Positions 1 through 15,041 are shown, counted from the first letter of the stretch. The stretch is DNA of 32,811 nt from Actinomycetota bacterium (GCA_030841035.1 JAVEDI010000112.1:1-32811); one strand, 5' to 3'. Made by a program: numbers and translations. Notes: generated by a model from the sequence alone, not told the origin.

Positions 1-1
1 C

Positions 2-1588
<1,587 letters not shown>

Positions 1589-1601
1589 GTCCGCCGCATG
1601 C

Positions 1602-1607
1602 CAGACT
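1602..1607 (+). promoter_or_regulatory. Possible -10 element (CAGACT) for leaderless folD
   Basis: CAGACT lies 8 nt before the GTG at 1616. It resembles the CAnnnT/TAnnnT hexamers found 6-7 nt before several other starts in this window, but the spacing is one base longer, so this call is weak. No Shine-Dalgarno precedes either the GTG at 1616 or the ATG at 1598. Confidence 0.3.
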
Positions 1608-1615
1608 CGGGCGCT

Positions 1616-2482
1616 GTGACGGCGAGCATCATCGACGGCAAGGCCGTGGCGGCCCAGGTCAAGGCCGGTCTGCGTGAGCGGGTGGACCGGTTGCGCGCGG
1701 TGGGTGTCCACCCCGGCCTGGGCACGGTGCTCGTCGGTGACGACCCCGGCAGCCAGGCGTACGTCGCGGGCAAGCACCGGGACTGTGCCGAGATCGGCAT
1801 CGCCTCGATCCGGCGAGATCTCCCGGCGAGCGCCACCGAGGCGGAGATCATCGCGGTTGTCGAGGAGCTGAACGCCGACGCCTCCTGCACGGGCTACATC
1901 GTGCAGCTCCCGCTGCCCAGCGGGGTCGACGCGAACGCGGTGCTGGAGCGCATCGATGCGGGAAAGGACGCCGATGGCCTGCACCCCACCAACCTCGGCC
2001 GCCTCGTGCTGGGGGAGCCGGCGCCGCTGCCGTGCACGCCGGAGGGGGTGCTGAGGCTGCTGCGCCACTACGACATCCCGGTCGCCGGTGCCGAGGTCGT
2101 GGTGATCGGCCGCAGCATCAACGTGGGACGGCCGCTCGCTCTGATGCTCAACCGGCGCAGCGAGAACGCGACGGTCACGATGTGCCACACCGGCACGGTC
2201 GACCTCTCCGCACACCTCCGTCGCGCCGACATCATCGTCGCGGCGGCAGGGGTGCCGGGCCTCGTCTCGGCCAAGGACGTCCGGCCGGGCGCAGCCGTGC
2301 TCGACGTCGGGATCACCCGCACCGAGGCGGGGCTGGTAGGCGATGTCGCCGCGGACGTGATGGACGTCGCGGGTTTCGTGTCACCGGTGCCGGGCGGGGT
2401 CGGCCCCATGACGCGCGCCATGCTCCTGGAGAACGTGGTGGGCGCCGCGGAGCGGCAGGTCGCGCCGGCGCCGGGCGCGTGA
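1616..2482 (+). CDS. folD: Methylenetetrahydrofolate dehydrogenase / cyclohydrolase
   Basis: Interconverts 5,10-methylene-THF and 10-formyl-THF using NADP, feeding formyl groups to purine synthesis (PurH is directly upstream). From GTG 1616 the protein is 288 residues and begins in the family's usual style ([12 protein letters not shown]). The in-frame ATG at 1598 would add six residues and cannot be excluded. Visible family features are the YVxxK catalytic segment (Tyr49, Lys53), a QLPLP segment near residue 97, the Rossmann-type GRS region and the C-terminal PGGVGPMT motif. The stop overlaps the next gene's GTG by 4 nt (GTGA), suggesting translational coupling. Function is secure; the start is moderately certain. 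Confidence 0.95.
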   Translation: MTASIIDGKAVAAQVKAGLRERVDRLRAVGVHPGLGTVLVGDDPGSQAYVAGKHRDCAEIGIASIRRDLPASATEAEIIAVVEELNADASCTGYIVQLPLPSGVDANAVLERIDAGKDADGLHPTNLGRLVLGEPAPLPCTPEGVLRLLRHYDIPVAGAEVVVIGRSINVGRPLALMLNRRSENATVTMCHTGTVDLSAHLRRADIIVAAAGVPGLVSAKDVRPGAAVLDVGITRTEAGLVGDVAADVMDVAGFVSPVPGGVGPMTRAMLLENVVGAAERQVAPAPGA

Positions 2483-2790
2483 CCCCGGTCCCGGACTCGG
2501 TCGACGACCGGCCCCCGATCCGGGGGGGCTGGGTCGGGCGGCAGTGGCCGTTGCTGCTGGTGCTCGGAGGCAGCCTCCTGTCGTTCGCCGTCGTCGCGCT
2601 CGACCACTTCCGGCTGGGCTGTCTCGGGTTCGGCGCCTCGGTGCTCTTCGCGGCCCTCGCGCGGGCCGTGCTGCCCGCCCGTCGGGTCGGGCTGCTGGTG
2701 GTGCGCAGCCGCGCCTTCGACGCCCTGGTGCTGTTCCTGATGGCGGTCTCCGTGCTGGTCCTGGCGGTGGTCGTGCCGCGCGGGGCCTGA
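2479..2790 (+). CDS. Small DUF3017-type integral membrane protein
   Basis: A 103-residue protein with a short polar N-terminus (about 22 residues) and three hydrophobic stretches: roughly residues 24-40, 45-62 and 80-98. That leaves a tiny multi-pass membrane protein. The start is the GTG overlapping the folD stop (GTGA), so it is probably co-translated with folD. Actinobacterial folD genes are commonly followed by such a DUF3017 protein (Rv3355c beside folD in M. tuberculosis, from memory). No catalytic motif is visible and its function is unknown. The family call rests on size, hydropathy and position. Confidence 0.85.
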   Translation: MTPVPDSVDDRPPIRGGWVGRQWPLLLVLGGSLLSFAVVALDHFRLGCLGFGASVLFAALARAVLPARRVGLLVVRSRAFDALVLFLMAVSVLVLAVVVPRGA

Positions 2791-2831
2791 CCCGTCGCTC
2801 CCCTCGCCACAGCGGCGCGGACGTGCTGCGA

Positions 2832-2837
2832 TAGCCT
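2832..2837 (+). promoter_or_regulatory. Predicted -10 element of the mdh promoter (TAGCCT)
   Basis: TAGCCT inside GATAGCCT is a good actinobacterial -10. It implies transcription starting near 2844 and a leader of about 108 nt before mdh. No convincing -35 is visible. Exactly 22 nt separate its first base from the first base of the CTTGAT operator core, the same as at icd. Confidence 0.5.
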
Positions 2838-2849
2838 CGACCACCTGAA

Positions 2850-2869
2850 ATCTCTTGATGCCGAGAGAT
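2850..2869 (+). promoter_or_regulatory. Palindromic operator just downstream of the mdh transcription start (TamR-like)
   Basis: An imperfect 20-bp dyad with perfect 6-bp outer arms (ATCTCT / AGAGAT) and core CTTGATGCCGAG at 2854-2865. It sits about +7 to +26 relative to the inferred start, a position suited to repression. The core recurs upstream of icd with one mismatch. In Streptomyces the MarR-family regulator TamR is reported to control aconitase, mdh and idh; equating this site with TamR is inference. Confidence 0.5.
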
Positions 2870-2936
2870 GTGCCGCGAGCCGTGCGCGGCGGCAGGAGTG
2901 CCGAAGACGACGCCCGCGCCCCGCGCGCAGGACTGA

Positions 2937-3941
<1,005 letters not shown>

Positions 3942-3970
3942 GGACCAGAGCGAACCCGCACGACCCCTCG

Positions 3971-4005
3971 TAGACCACGCACTGAACGGGACCTTGATCC
4001 CGAGA
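3971..4005 (+). promoter_or_regulatory. icd promoter -10 (TAGACC) and TamR-like operator core
   Basis: TAGACC at 3971-3976 is followed 16 nt later by CTTGATCCCGAGA (3993-4005). The core differs at one base from the mdh operator, and the -10 to core spacing is identical (22 nt between first bases). Identical geometry in front of two TCA genes is hard to attribute to chance. The dyad arms are less perfect here than at mdh. Confidence 0.45.
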
Positions 4006-4025
4006 AGAGACCAGGAGGCCCGTCC

Positions 4026-5246
4026 GTGGCGAAGATCAAGGTGCAGAACCCCGTCGTCGAGCTCGACGGCGACGAGATGACCCGCATCATCTGGTCGTTC
4101 ATCAAGGACAGACTGATCCACCCGTACCTCGACATCGACCTCGAGTACTACGACCTGGGCATCGAGCACCGCGACGCGACCGATGACCAGGTCACGGTCG
4201 ACGCCGCCCACGCCATCAAGAAGCGAGGCGTCGGGGTCAAGTGCGCGACCATCACCCCGGACGAGGCGCGGGTCAAGGAGTTCGGCCTCAAGCAGATGTG
4301 GCTCTCGCCCAACGGCACGATCCGCAACATCCTCGGCGGCGTCGTGTTCCGCGAACCGATCATCATCAGCAACATCCCGCGGTTGGTGCCGGGCTGGACC
4401 AAGCCGATCATCATCGGCCGTCACGCCCACGGCGACCAGTACAGGGCGACCAACTTCAAGGTGCCGGGCGCCGGCGAGCTCACCATCACGTTCACCCCCA
4501 GCGACGGCTCCGAGCCGATCCGGCACGTCGTGGCCAACTACGGTCCCGACGGCGGCGTCGCGATGGGGATGTACAACTTCAACAAGTCGATCGAGGACTT
4601 CGCCCGCGCGTCGTTCTCCTACGGCCTGCAGCGGGAGTACCCGGTCTACCTGTCGACGAAGAACACCATCCTCAAGGCCTACGACGGCGCCTTCAAGGAC
4701 ATCTTCCAGGACGTCTTCGAGCGCGAGTTCAAGGCGGAGTTCGACGCCAAGGGCCTGACCTACGAGCACCGGCTGATCGACGACATGGTGGCAGCCGCGC
4801 TGAAGTGGGAGGGGGGCTACGTGTGGGCCTGCAAGAACTACGACGGGGACGTGCAGTCCGACACCGTCGCGCAGGGCTACGGCTCGCTCGGGCTGATGAC
4901 CTCGGTGCTGATGACGCCGGACGGCAAGACGGTGGAGGCCGAGGCGGCGCACGGCACGGTGACCCGCCACTACCGCCAGCACCAACAGGGCAAGCCGACC
5001 TCGACCAACCCGATCGCGTCGATCTACGCGTGGACCGGTGGCCTCAAGCACCGCGGCAAGCTCGACGGCACCCCCGAGGTCACCGGCTTCGCCGAGGCAC
5101 TCGAGCAGGTGTGCGTCGAGACCGTCGAGGGCGGTCAGATGACCAAGGACCTGGCGCTGCTCGTCTCCCGGGACCAGCCCTACCTCGACACCGAGGCCTT
5201 CCTCGCCGCCCTCGACGAGGGGCTCTCCAAGAAGATGGCCGGCTGA
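4026..5246 (+). CDS. icd: Isocitrate dehydrogenase, NADP-dependent, homodimeric eukaryote-like type
   Basis: Oxidatively decarboxylates isocitrate to 2-oxoglutarate, producing NADPH. The 406-residue length and the opening [20 protein letters not shown] place it in the homodimeric type II family shared with eukaryotic IDP enzymes, rather than the E. coli type. Substrate-binding [12 protein letters not shown] and the C-terminal [12 protein letters not shown] cofactor-loop motif are intact. The start is GTG with a strong AGGAGG at 4013-4018. It lies 84 nt after mdh on the same strand but has its own apparent promoter with the shared operator core. The rest of the TCA genes, including sdh, are not in this window. 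Confidence 0.97.
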   Translation: MAKIKVQNPVVELDGDEMTRIIWSFIKDRLIHPYLDIDLEYYDLGIEHRDATDDQVTVDAAHAIKKRGVGVKCATITPDEARVKEFGLKQMWLSPNGTIRNILGGVVFREPIIISNIPRLVPGWTKPIIIGRHAHGDQYRATNFKVPGAGELTITFTPSDGSEPIRHVVANYGPDGGVAMGMYNFNKSIEDFARASFSYGLQREYPVYLSTKNTILKAYDGAFKDIFQDVFEREFKAEFDAKGLTYEHRLIDDMVAAALKWEGGYVWACKNYDGDVQSDTVAQGYGSLGLMTSVLMTPDGKTVEAEAAHGTVTRHYRQHQQGKPTSTNPIASIYAWTGGLKHRGKLDGTPEVTGFAEALEQVCVETVEGGQMTKDLALLVSRDQPYLDTEAFLAALDEGLSKKMAG

Positions 5247-5313
5247 CCTCCCGCACCGCACGGCATCCGCATCGGTCATCCTGGCCGGGGGTGGCGTTCA
5301 GAACGGGACCGTG

Positions 5314-5356
5314 ACAACAGCGTCTACCCTTGCCTGCATGGACGGCTGTTGTAGAC
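5314..5356 (+). promoter_or_regulatory. Nested inverted repeats spanning a promoter upstream of the CorC-type gene
   Basis: ACAACAGC (5314-5321) is perfectly inverted as GCTGTTGT (5345-5352), and GTCTAC (5322-5327) as GTAGAC (5351-5356). The arms flank a -10-like TACCCT (5325-5330), with centres about three helical turns apart. This could be an operator for a dimeric or tetrameric regulator. The 5' arms lie upstream of the predicted RNA start, so it is not an RNA hairpin if TACCCT is the promoter. Confidence 0.4.
5325..5330 (+). promoter_or_regulatory. -10 element (TACCCT) for a leaderless transcript
   Basis: TACCCT is followed by 7 nt (TGCCTGC) and ATG at 5338. The same module, TACCCT-GCCTGC-ATG, precedes the cyclotransferase-like gene at 31158 on the other strand. 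This supports a real promoter and a leaderless start. Confidence 0.5.
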
Positions 5357-5408
5357 AGGCGTGCCCGGCGACCCCTCGTACCTCCCCCCACCACCGGGAC
5401 GGGACGCT

Positions 5409-5412
<4 letters not shown>
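5338..5412 (+). CDS. Possible leaderless 24-codon cysteine-containing leader ORF
   Basis: A short ORF (MDGCCRQACPATPRTS..., 24 residues) starts at an ATG 7 nt after the TACCCT -10. It ends in TGA overlapping the GTG of the downstream CorC-type gene by 4 nt, so it is positioned for translational coupling. It has two adjacent TGT cysteine codons (codons 4-5), an AGA arginine codon (codon 6, very rare in such GC-rich genomes) and a further Cys at codon 9. In mycobacteria, leaderless short ORFs with consecutive Cys codons act as cysteine-responsive attenuators; whether this one does is inference. It could also be an untranslated leader. No homology claim is made. Confidence 0.4.
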
Positions 5413-8429
<3,017 letters not shown>

Positions 8430-8459
8430 CCCACACCGGCGTCGGGAAGGGGCGCGGCC

Positions 8460-9590
8460 ATGACCCCTCCTGACCCGACCGCACGGCCCGGCGTGGTCGC
8501 GCGCGTCCGCGAGCGGGTCCGCGCCGCGCGCGCTCGTCGTCCGTGGTTCGACCACGCGGTTCGCGCCTATGACCGCAACAGCCAGGTGCTCGGGTCACAG
8601 CTTGCGGCGGCCATCACCTACTTCGGCTTCCTTTCCTTCTTCCCCTTGCTGGCGCTCGCCTTCGCGGTCCTCGGTTACGTCAGCGCCCTGTACCCGCAGG
8701 CGCAGGACGCGGTCACCAGGGCGATCGCCGATGCCTTTCCCAGCCTGATCGGCTCCGGCCCCGGGCGCATCAACATCCAGGACATCATCGATGCCAAGGG
8801 TGGCGCCGGCCTGTTCGGTCTGCTCGGTCTGCTGTACTCCGGCCTCGGCTGGCTCGACGCGCTGCGCGACGCGCTGCGTCGCGTCTTCGGTACGTCTGGC
8901 GTCGCGGTCAGCTTCGTGAAGAAGAAGCTCGTCGATCTGCTGGTCCTCGTCTCCCTCGGCGGGAGCCTGCTCGCCTCCCTGGTGGTCACGAGCCTGGCGA
9001 CGGCGGCGACCGAGGCTGTCCTCGGCTTCGTCGACCTGCAGGACTCGAGCGCCGCCATCGCCGTCCTCAAGGTGCTCTCGGTCGGTCTCGCCCTCCTGGC
9101 CGACACCGTGCTGTTCGCGATCCTGTTGTCCCGACTCTCGGGTGCCCGCCTGCAGTGGCGCCAGGTCCGCTCCGGCGCGCTGCTGGGGGCGGTCGGCTTC
9201 GAGGTGCTCAAGCTGGTGGGGACCTTCCTCGTCGGGCGCACGACGCAGAACCCGGTCTACGCCACCTTCGGAGTGGTCGTCGGTCTGCTGGTCTGGATCA
9301 ACCTGGTGTCCAAGCTGCTGATGTTCGCGGGCGCCTGGACGGCCACGACGGCCTACTCCCTGCAGCCGGTGGTTCCCGGTGAGGCGGCCGCCGGCCGCAG
9401 CACGGGACTGGCCGCTGCGACCGAGCCGGTGTCGGTCGTCGTGCCGCGGGACTTCCGGACGGTGCGGGCCCGGAGCGAGGGCCACCCGGCCGCCGTACGC
9501 CGGCGGGGGCGGCGGCAGCTCGCGGTCGGGGCCGTCGCGGGAGCGGGGCTGGTGCTCGCCCTCACCCGGCGCCGCGGCTCAGCGGCCTGA
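8460..9590 (+). CDS. YihY/BrkB-family inner membrane protein
   Basis: A 376-residue multi-pass membrane protein of the YihY (formerly RNase BN)/BrkB family. The body has about six hydrophobic helices between residues 40 and 300. The family-typical opening segment is NSQVLGSQLAAAITYFGFLS (about 41-60), and the segment NPVYATFGVVVGLLVWINL lies late in the core. The C-terminal 70 residues are basic and soluble, ending with a short hydrophobic run and an RRR tail. The molecular function is unsettled; the old RNase BN label is obsolete. GGAAGGGG precedes the ATG. A BrkB-type gene beside trpS matches Rv3335c/Rv3336c in M. tuberculosis as I recall it. Confidence 0.9.
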   Translation: MTPPDPTARPGVVARVRERVRAARARRPWFDHAVRAYDRNSQVLGSQLAAAITYFGFLSFFPLLALAFAVLGYVSALYPQAQDAVTRAIADAFPSLIGSGPGRINIQDIIDAKGGAGLFGLLGLLYSGLGWLDALRDALRRVFGTSGVAVSFVKKKLVDLLVLVSLGGSLLASLVVTSLATAATEAVLGFVDLQDSSAAIAVLKVLSVGLALLADTVLFAILLSRLSGARLQWRQVRSGALLGAVGFEVLKLVGTFLVGRTTQNPVYATFGVVVGLLVWINLVSKLLMFAGAWTATTAYSLQPVVPGEAAAGRSTGLAAATEPVSVVVPRDFRTVRARSEGHPAAVRRRGRRQLAVGAVAGAGLVLALTRRRGSAA

Positions 9591-9611
9591 CCTCAGACTC
9601 CGCGGCCGCTG
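9580..9611. terminator. Possible bidirectional hairpin between convergent genes
   Basis: CAGCGGCC (9580-9587) and GGCCGCTG (9604-9611) form an 8-bp stem with a 16-nt loop overlapping the BrkB stop. GCCGCGG (9571-9577) and CCGCGGC (9600-9606) give an alternative stem. No T-tract follows, as is common in GC-rich actinobacteria. Confidence 0.35.
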
Positions 9612-9624
9612 TCCGCACCCGGCA

Positions 9625-10794
9625 TCAGTAGGCGGGGCGGCGGGGCGGTGGGCGCCGGAGTCGCCGCAGCCGGCGGCGGGCCAGCACCCGCAGGCGCAAC
9701 GTGAGCACCGTCGCGAACAGCGCCACGGGAACCCACGCCCAGGCGGGCAGCATGCCGTTGCCGGCGCTGCGACTCGTGGCCGCCGCGGTGGTGGCGCCCA
9801 ACGTGCCCGGCGCGCGGACGGCTGCCGCCTGCCGGGTATCCGGGCGCGGGTCCAGGGTCCCGACCGGCCGAGCGAGGCCGGCGTTGCGAAAGCCCCAGTC
9901 GAGCAAGGCCCGCGACTCGCTCCACGAGGCAAACCCGGAATGCATCACGGTGGCGACCAGCGTGCGGCCGTCGCGGGTCGCAGCACCGACGAAGGTGCCG
10001 CGGGCCTTGGTGGTCCAGCCGGTCTTGACGCCGATCGCGCCGGGATAGTTCAGCAGCAACCGGTCCTGGGTGTAGATCTCGAACGTCTTGCGCGGGTGAC
10101 CGGCCCGCGGCATCTTGCCCGGGAACCGCGCGCGCACGGTCGAGGCGTAGTCGCGGAAGGCCTGCTGGGCCAGGCCGGCCCGGGCGAAGAGCGCCAGGTC
10201 GTAGGCCGAGCTGTACTGTCCCGGCGCGTCGAGGCCGCTCGGGTTGCGCGCCGTCGTGTCGAGGGCACCGAGCTCGCGGGCCTTCGCGTTCATGGCGCTC
10301 ACGGTCGGGCCGACACCGCCGCCCGCGTTGGCCAGGGCCGAGGCGGCGTCGTTGCCCGACATCAGGAACAGCCCCTGCCACAGCTGCGCGACGGTGTACG
10401 TCGCGTCGGGGACGACGCCGACCTTGCTGCCTTCGGCGTTGGCGTCCTCGAACCGCGCGGTGTAGACGGCGGCGGGATCCAGCCGGGGCATCAGCGTGAG
10501 GGCGGTCAGCACCTTGAGCGTGCTAGCGGGGCGCAGCCGCCCGTGCGCGTTGCGCGCGGCGAGCACGTCGCCGGTGTCGAGGTCGGCGAGCAGGAACGAG
10601 GACGCCGTGAGCTTCGGCAGCCGGCTGGCACCGGGCGCGTCGACCACGACCCCCGTCGAGCCGAGCGCGGCACCCCCCACGACGCTGCCGCCCTCCGCCG
10701 CCGCGGGCAGCGCAGGAGCGGCGAGCGCGAGAACGGCGACCGCCGCGAGCCCCGTCGCCCGTAGGCGGCCGGGGCGTAGCGACGGAAGGCTCAT
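9625..10794 (-). CDS. D-alanyl-D-alanine carboxypeptidase (serine-type PBP)
   Basis: A low-molecular-weight penicillin-binding protein that trims the terminal D-Ala from peptidoglycan stem peptides outside the membrane. The 389-residue protein has an N-terminal signal sequence (about 1-34, basic start then Ala/Leu-rich core). The catalytic S11 domain carries SxxK (Ser91-Lys94 in PASTLK), SGN (146-148) and KTG (257-259). A single C-terminal transmembrane helix (about 344-366) is followed by a highly basic cytoplasmic tail rich in Arg and Pro. The family call is secure; dacB/dacC-type naming is not resolved by sequence alone. The gene is convergent with the BrkB gene and divergent from the mutase gene. 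Confidence 0.94.
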   Translation of the reverse strand: MSLPSLRPGRLRATGLAAVAVLALAAPALPAAAEGGSVVGGAALGSTGVVVDAPGASRLPKLTASSFLLADLDTGDVLAARNAHGRLRPASTLKVLTALTLMPRLDPAAVYTARFEDANAEGSKVGVVPDATYTVAQLWQGLFLMSGNDAASALANAGGGVGPTVSAMNAKARELGALDTTARNPSGLDAPGQYSSAYDLALFARAGLAQQAFRDYASTVRARFPGKMPRAGHPRKTFEIYTQDRLLLNYPGAIGVKTGWTTKARGTFVGAATRDGRTLVATVMHSGFASWSESRALLDWGFRNAGLARPVGTLDPRPDTRQAAAVRAPGTLGATTAAATSRSAGNGMLPAWAWVPVALFATVLTLRLRVLARRRLRRLRRPPPRRPAY

Positions 10795-10805
10795 GGTCCG
10801 CCCAG

Positions 10806-10811
10806 GCTAGC
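10806..10811 (-). promoter_or_regulatory. -10 element (TAGCCT) for the carboxypeptidase gene
   Basis: On the minus strand TAGCCT is 11 nt upstream of the ATG at 10794, implying a very short leader of about 4-5 nt. No ribosome binding site is seen. Confidence 0.4.
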
Positions 10812-10866
10812 CCGCACACCGCGGCTGGAGTTTGCACGCGCCGTCCTCGGTGTGTCTGCCCGTGGC

Positions 10867-10872
10867 TAGCAT
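10867..10872 (+). promoter_or_regulatory. -10 element (TAGCAT) for leaderless mutase gene
   Basis: TAGCAT is followed by 7 nt (CGGGCCC) and ATG 10880. This selects that ATG over the further-upstream in-frame start at 10832. Confidence 0.5.
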
Positions 10873-10879
10873 CGGGCCC

Positions 10880-12469
<1,590 letters not shown>

Positions 12470-12508
12470 TCCGCCGGCGGACGGGCTGCCGGGCCCTCGC
12501 GCGTCCGC
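12470..12508 (+). terminator. Weak hairpin after the mutase gene
   Basis: A 12-bp palindrome (TCCGCCGGCGGA, 12470-12481) overlaps a 7-bp stem GCGGACG (12477-12483) / CGTCCGC (12502-12508). There is no T-run. It could slow or end mutase transcription just before the amidohydrolase promoter. Confidence 0.28.
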
Positions 12509-12512
12509 GGGT

Positions 12513-12518
12513 TAGGGT
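12513..12518 (+). promoter_or_regulatory. -10 element (TAGGGT) for leaderless amidohydrolase gene
   Basis: TAGGGT is followed by 6 nt (CGTGCG) and GTG 12525. No Shine-Dalgarno is present. Confidence 0.5.
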
Positions 12519-12524
12519 CGTGCG

Positions 12525-13736
12525 GTGAGCGAGGAGCACGTGCCCCACCCGAGCGTCGACGGCGACCTGTTGGCGGGCCTCGCTCCAGCCGTGAAGACCT
12601 ACGCCGACGAGCTCGTGGCGCTGCGGCGCGACATCCATGCCCACCCGGAGCTGTCGTGGCAGGAGGTGCGCACCACCGCCGTGGTCCGGGACCGGCTGGT
12701 GGGAGCAGGCCTCGCGCCGCAGGTGCTCGACATCGGCACGGGGCTGATCTGCGACATCGGCAGCGGCGGGCCGCTCATCGGGCTGCGTGCCGACATCGAC
12801 GCGCTGCCGATCGCCGACCGCAAGGAGGTGCCGTACGCCTCGACGGTCCCGGGCGTGTGCCATGCCTGCGGGCACGACGTGCACACCGCCGCCGTACTCG
12901 GCGCCGGTCTGGTGCTCGCCGACCTGGCCCGTGCCGGCCGGCTGCCGGGCCGGGTGCGGCTGCTGTTCCAGCCGGCCGAGGAGTCGGCCCGCAGCGGCGC
13001 CAGACAGGTCCTCGCCGCCGGCGGCGTGGCCGGCGTCGAGCGCATCTTCGCGCTGCACTGCGACCCGCGTACGTCGGTCGGGCAGGTAGGCCTGCGCGTC
13101 GGTGCCGTCACGGCCTCCGCCGACCAGGTCGCGGTGCGGCTCACCGGCCGGGGCGGCCATACCGCCCGCCCGCACCTCACCGGCGACCTCGTCTACGCGC
13201 TGGCCAAGGTGGTGACCGAGGTGCCGGCCGCCCTGTCGCGCCGCGTGGACCCCCGCGCCGCGCTGAGCGTGGTCTGGGGCCGGGTCGAGGCGGGGCGCGC
13301 GGCGAACGCGATCCCGCAGGACGGCGTCGTCCAGGGCACCCTGCGCTGTCTCGACCGCGCCGCGTGGGAGCGGGCGCCCGAGCTGGTCGAGGACCTCGTG
13401 CGGGCGGTCGTGGCCCCCTACGACGTCCGGGCGGAGGTCACCTACGAGCGCGGCGTCCCCCCGGTGGAGAACGAGGCCGCCAGCATCGAGCTGCTCACCC
13501 GCGCCGTGGAGGCGACGGAGGGTCCCGAGGCCGTGGTGGGCACCGAGCGCAGCCTCGGTGGGGAGGACTTCTCCTGGTATCTCGGCGGCATCCCCGGCGC
13601 GCTCGCCCGGCTGGGGGTCCGACCACCCCAGGCGCTGGCCGACCTGGACCTCCACCAGGGCCTGTTCGACGTCGACGAGCGGGCCATCTCGGTCGGCACG
13701 CGCATCCTGGTCGCGGCCGCGCTGCTCTCGTTCTGA
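12525..13736 (+). CDS. M20-family amidohydrolase (N-acyl amino acid / aminobenzoyl-glutamate-type)
   Basis: A 403-residue zinc/manganese amidohydrolase of peptidase subfamily M20D. Metal-binding positions are visible: Cys115 and His117 in HACGHDVH, Glu152-Glu153 in QPAEES, His178 in ALHCD and His377 in DLHQG. RDIHAHPELSWQE (35-47) is the typical opening and GRGGHTARPH (208-217) marks the dimerisation lid domain. The substrate is probably an N-acylated amino acid or peptide-like amide, but sequence does not resolve it. In M. tuberculosis two homologues (amiA1, amiB1) lie beside deoD; here the gene sits at the other end of the nucleoside cluster. The GTG start is supported by the leaderless -10. 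Confidence 0.9.
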   Translation: MSEEHVPHPSVDGDLLAGLAPAVKTYADELVALRRDIHAHPELSWQEVRTTAVVRDRLVGAGLAPQVLDIGTGLICDIGSGGPLIGLRADIDALPIADRKEVPYASTVPGVCHACGHDVHTAAVLGAGLVLADLARAGRLPGRVRLLFQPAEESARSGARQVLAAGGVAGVERIFALHCDPRTSVGQVGLRVGAVTASADQVAVRLTGRGGHTARPHLTGDLVYALAKVVTEVPAALSRRVDPRAALSVVWGRVEAGRAANAIPQDGVVQGTLRCLDRAAWERAPELVEDLVRAVVAPYDVRAEVTYERGVPPVENEAASIELLTRAVEATEGPEAVVGTERSLGGEDFSWYLGGIPGALARLGVRPPQALADLDLHQGLFDVDERAISVGTRILVAAALLSF

Positions 13737-13789
13737 TAACGGCTTGCGCCATTCGGTCGTCTCGCCATGAGCGGTGTGGCTGGGGCCGC

Positions 13790-13795
13790 TAGAGT
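13790..13795 (+). promoter_or_regulatory. -10 element (TAGAGT) of the nucleoside uptake operon
   Basis: TAGAGT implies a transcription start near 13802 and a leader of about 79 nt ahead of the lipoprotein gene. No start codon lies 6-7 nt downstream, so unlike many neighbours this transcript is leadered. No clear -35. Confidence 0.4.
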
Positions 13796-13804
13796 GCGCC
13801 TCGT

Positions 13805-13832
13805 CCGACCGGCCTCGGTCGGCGCCGGTCGG
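13805..13832 (+). promoter_or_regulatory. Leader with two mutually exclusive hairpins
   Basis: CCGACCG (13805-13811) can pair with CGGTCGG (13816-13822; 4-nt loop). Alternatively, CCGACCGGC (13805-13813) can pair with GCCGGTCGG (13824-13832; 10-nt loop). Competing structures in a leader before a nucleoside transport operon are compatible with RNA-level control. No known riboswitch consensus is recognised. Confidence 0.35.
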
Positions 13833-13880
13833 GTGAGGTCCCTTTGCCCAGTGTGGCCGGAGTCATGGAAGGAGACACCC

Positions 13881-14939
13881 TTGCGACGGGTGACCACATT
13901 CGCAGCGGCACTGCTGACCGGGGCGTTGGCTCTGACCGCCTGCGGCGGCAGCAGCACCAGCCAGACGAGTCCCGCTGACAGCAGCTCAGGATCGTCGAGC
14001 GCTCCGGCGAAGAGCAAGCTCAAGGTCGGCCTGGCCTACGACATCGGTGGGCGCGGTGACCAGTCGTTCAACGACTCGGCGGCCGCCGGGCTGGACAAGG
14101 CCAAGGCCGATCTGGGCATCGAGGCGAAGGAAGCCGAGGCGAGCGCCGGTGAGGCGGACAGCGCCAAGGAAGAGCGCCTGCGCGCCCTGGCCGGTGCCGG
14201 GTTCAACCCCGTGATCGCCGTGGGCTTCGCCTACTCCGGAGCGGTCGCGAAGGTCGCGAAGGAGAACCCTGACATCCACTTCGCGATCATCGACGACGCC
14301 AACGCGGCCGGGCCCAACATCACCAACCTGCTCTTCGCCGAGAACCAGGGCTCCTTCCTGGTCGGCGCCGCCGCGGCCCTGAAGTCGACCAAGAAGAACA
14401 TCGGCTTCATCGGTGGTGTGGACGTGCCGCTGATCCACAAGTTCCAGGCCGGGTACGAGGCCGGTGCCAAGGCAGTGGATCCCAGCATCAAGATCCAGTC
14501 CAAGTACCTCACCCAGCCCCCGGACTTCTCCGGCTTCGGTGCCCCCGACAAGGGCAAGACCGCCGCCGCCGGCATGTACGACGCCGGTGCCGACGTGGTG
14601 TTCGCCGCAGCGGGTGGTTCGGGTGCAGGTGTGTTCGAGGCCGCCAAGACGGCCGGCACCAAGGCGATCGGCGTCGACTCCGACCAGTACAAGACCGCCG
14701 ACCCGGCAGTGCGCAGCGTCATCCTGACCTCCATGCTCAAGAAGGTCGACGTCGCGGTCTTCGACTTCATCAAGAGCGCAACCGAAGGCACCTACACCCC
14801 GGGCCCGAGGATCTATGACCTCAAGGCCAACGGTGTCGACTACTCGACCAGCGGCGGCCAGGTCGATGACATCAAGGACAAGCTCGACGCCTTCAAGCAG
14901 AAGATCATCTCCGGCGAGATCACGGTCCCGGAGAAGTAG
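13881..14939 (+). CDS. BMP-family ABC transporter substrate-binding lipoprotein (nucleoside-type)
   Basis: A 352-residue solute receptor of the Bmp/PnrA family, which binds purine (and other) nucleosides. The signal peptide has basic residues 2-3, a hydrophobic core and lipobox LTAC with the lipidated Cys21. A Ser/Thr/Gly-rich linker follows, then the LKVGLAYDIGGRGDQSFND opening typical of the family. I chose TTG 13881 because GGAAGGAGA (13867-13874) is ideally placed and the protein then begins with a proper lipoprotein signal. The longer in-frame ATG at 13767 lies upstream of the predicted RNA start. It is the first gene of a transport-and-salvage operon followed by its ATPase and two permeases. 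Confidence 0.94.
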   Translation: MRRVTTFAAALLTGALALTACGGSSTSQTSPADSSSGSSSAPAKSKLKVGLAYDIGGRGDQSFNDSAAAGLDKAKADLGIEAKEAEASAGEADSAKEERLRALAGAGFNPVIAVGFAYSGAVAKVAKENPDIHFAIIDDANAAGPNITNLLFAENQGSFLVGAAAALKSTKKNIGFIGGVDVPLIHKFQAGYEAGAKAVDPSIKIQSKYLTQPPDFSGFGAPDKGKTAAAGMYDAGADVVFAAAGGSGAGVFEAAKTAGTKAIGVDSDQYKTADPAVRSVILTSMLKKVDVAVFDFIKSATEGTYTPGPRIYDLKANGVDYSTSGGQVDDIKDKLDAFKQKIISGEITVPEK

Positions 14940-14987
14940 TCACCGAAAGATCCAGCAGGGTCGGTCCGATCGGGCTCGAGGGGGCGG

Positions 14988-14993
14988 TAGCGT
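14988..14993 (+). promoter_or_regulatory. Possible internal promoter -10 (TAGCGT) before the ATPase gene
   Basis: TAGCGT lies within the 102-nt gap between the lipoprotein and ATPase genes, about 48 nt before the ATPase start. It could give separate expression of the downstream genes. Weak, single-element evidence. Confidence 0.25.
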
Positions 14994-15041
14994 CTCCTCG
15001 GGCCCGGTCGCATGTCCGGTCACGACCGAGGAGGGTGTGCC

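Noticed and set aside
8460-9590. RNase BN activity for the YihY/BrkB protein
   Set aside because: The RNase BN label for this family is a historical misassignment, and the sequence is a multi-pass membrane protein without nuclease motifs.
10795-10879. Cobalamin riboswitch before the B12-dependent mutase
   Set aside because: The gap is too short, no B12-box is visible, and the transcript appears leaderless.
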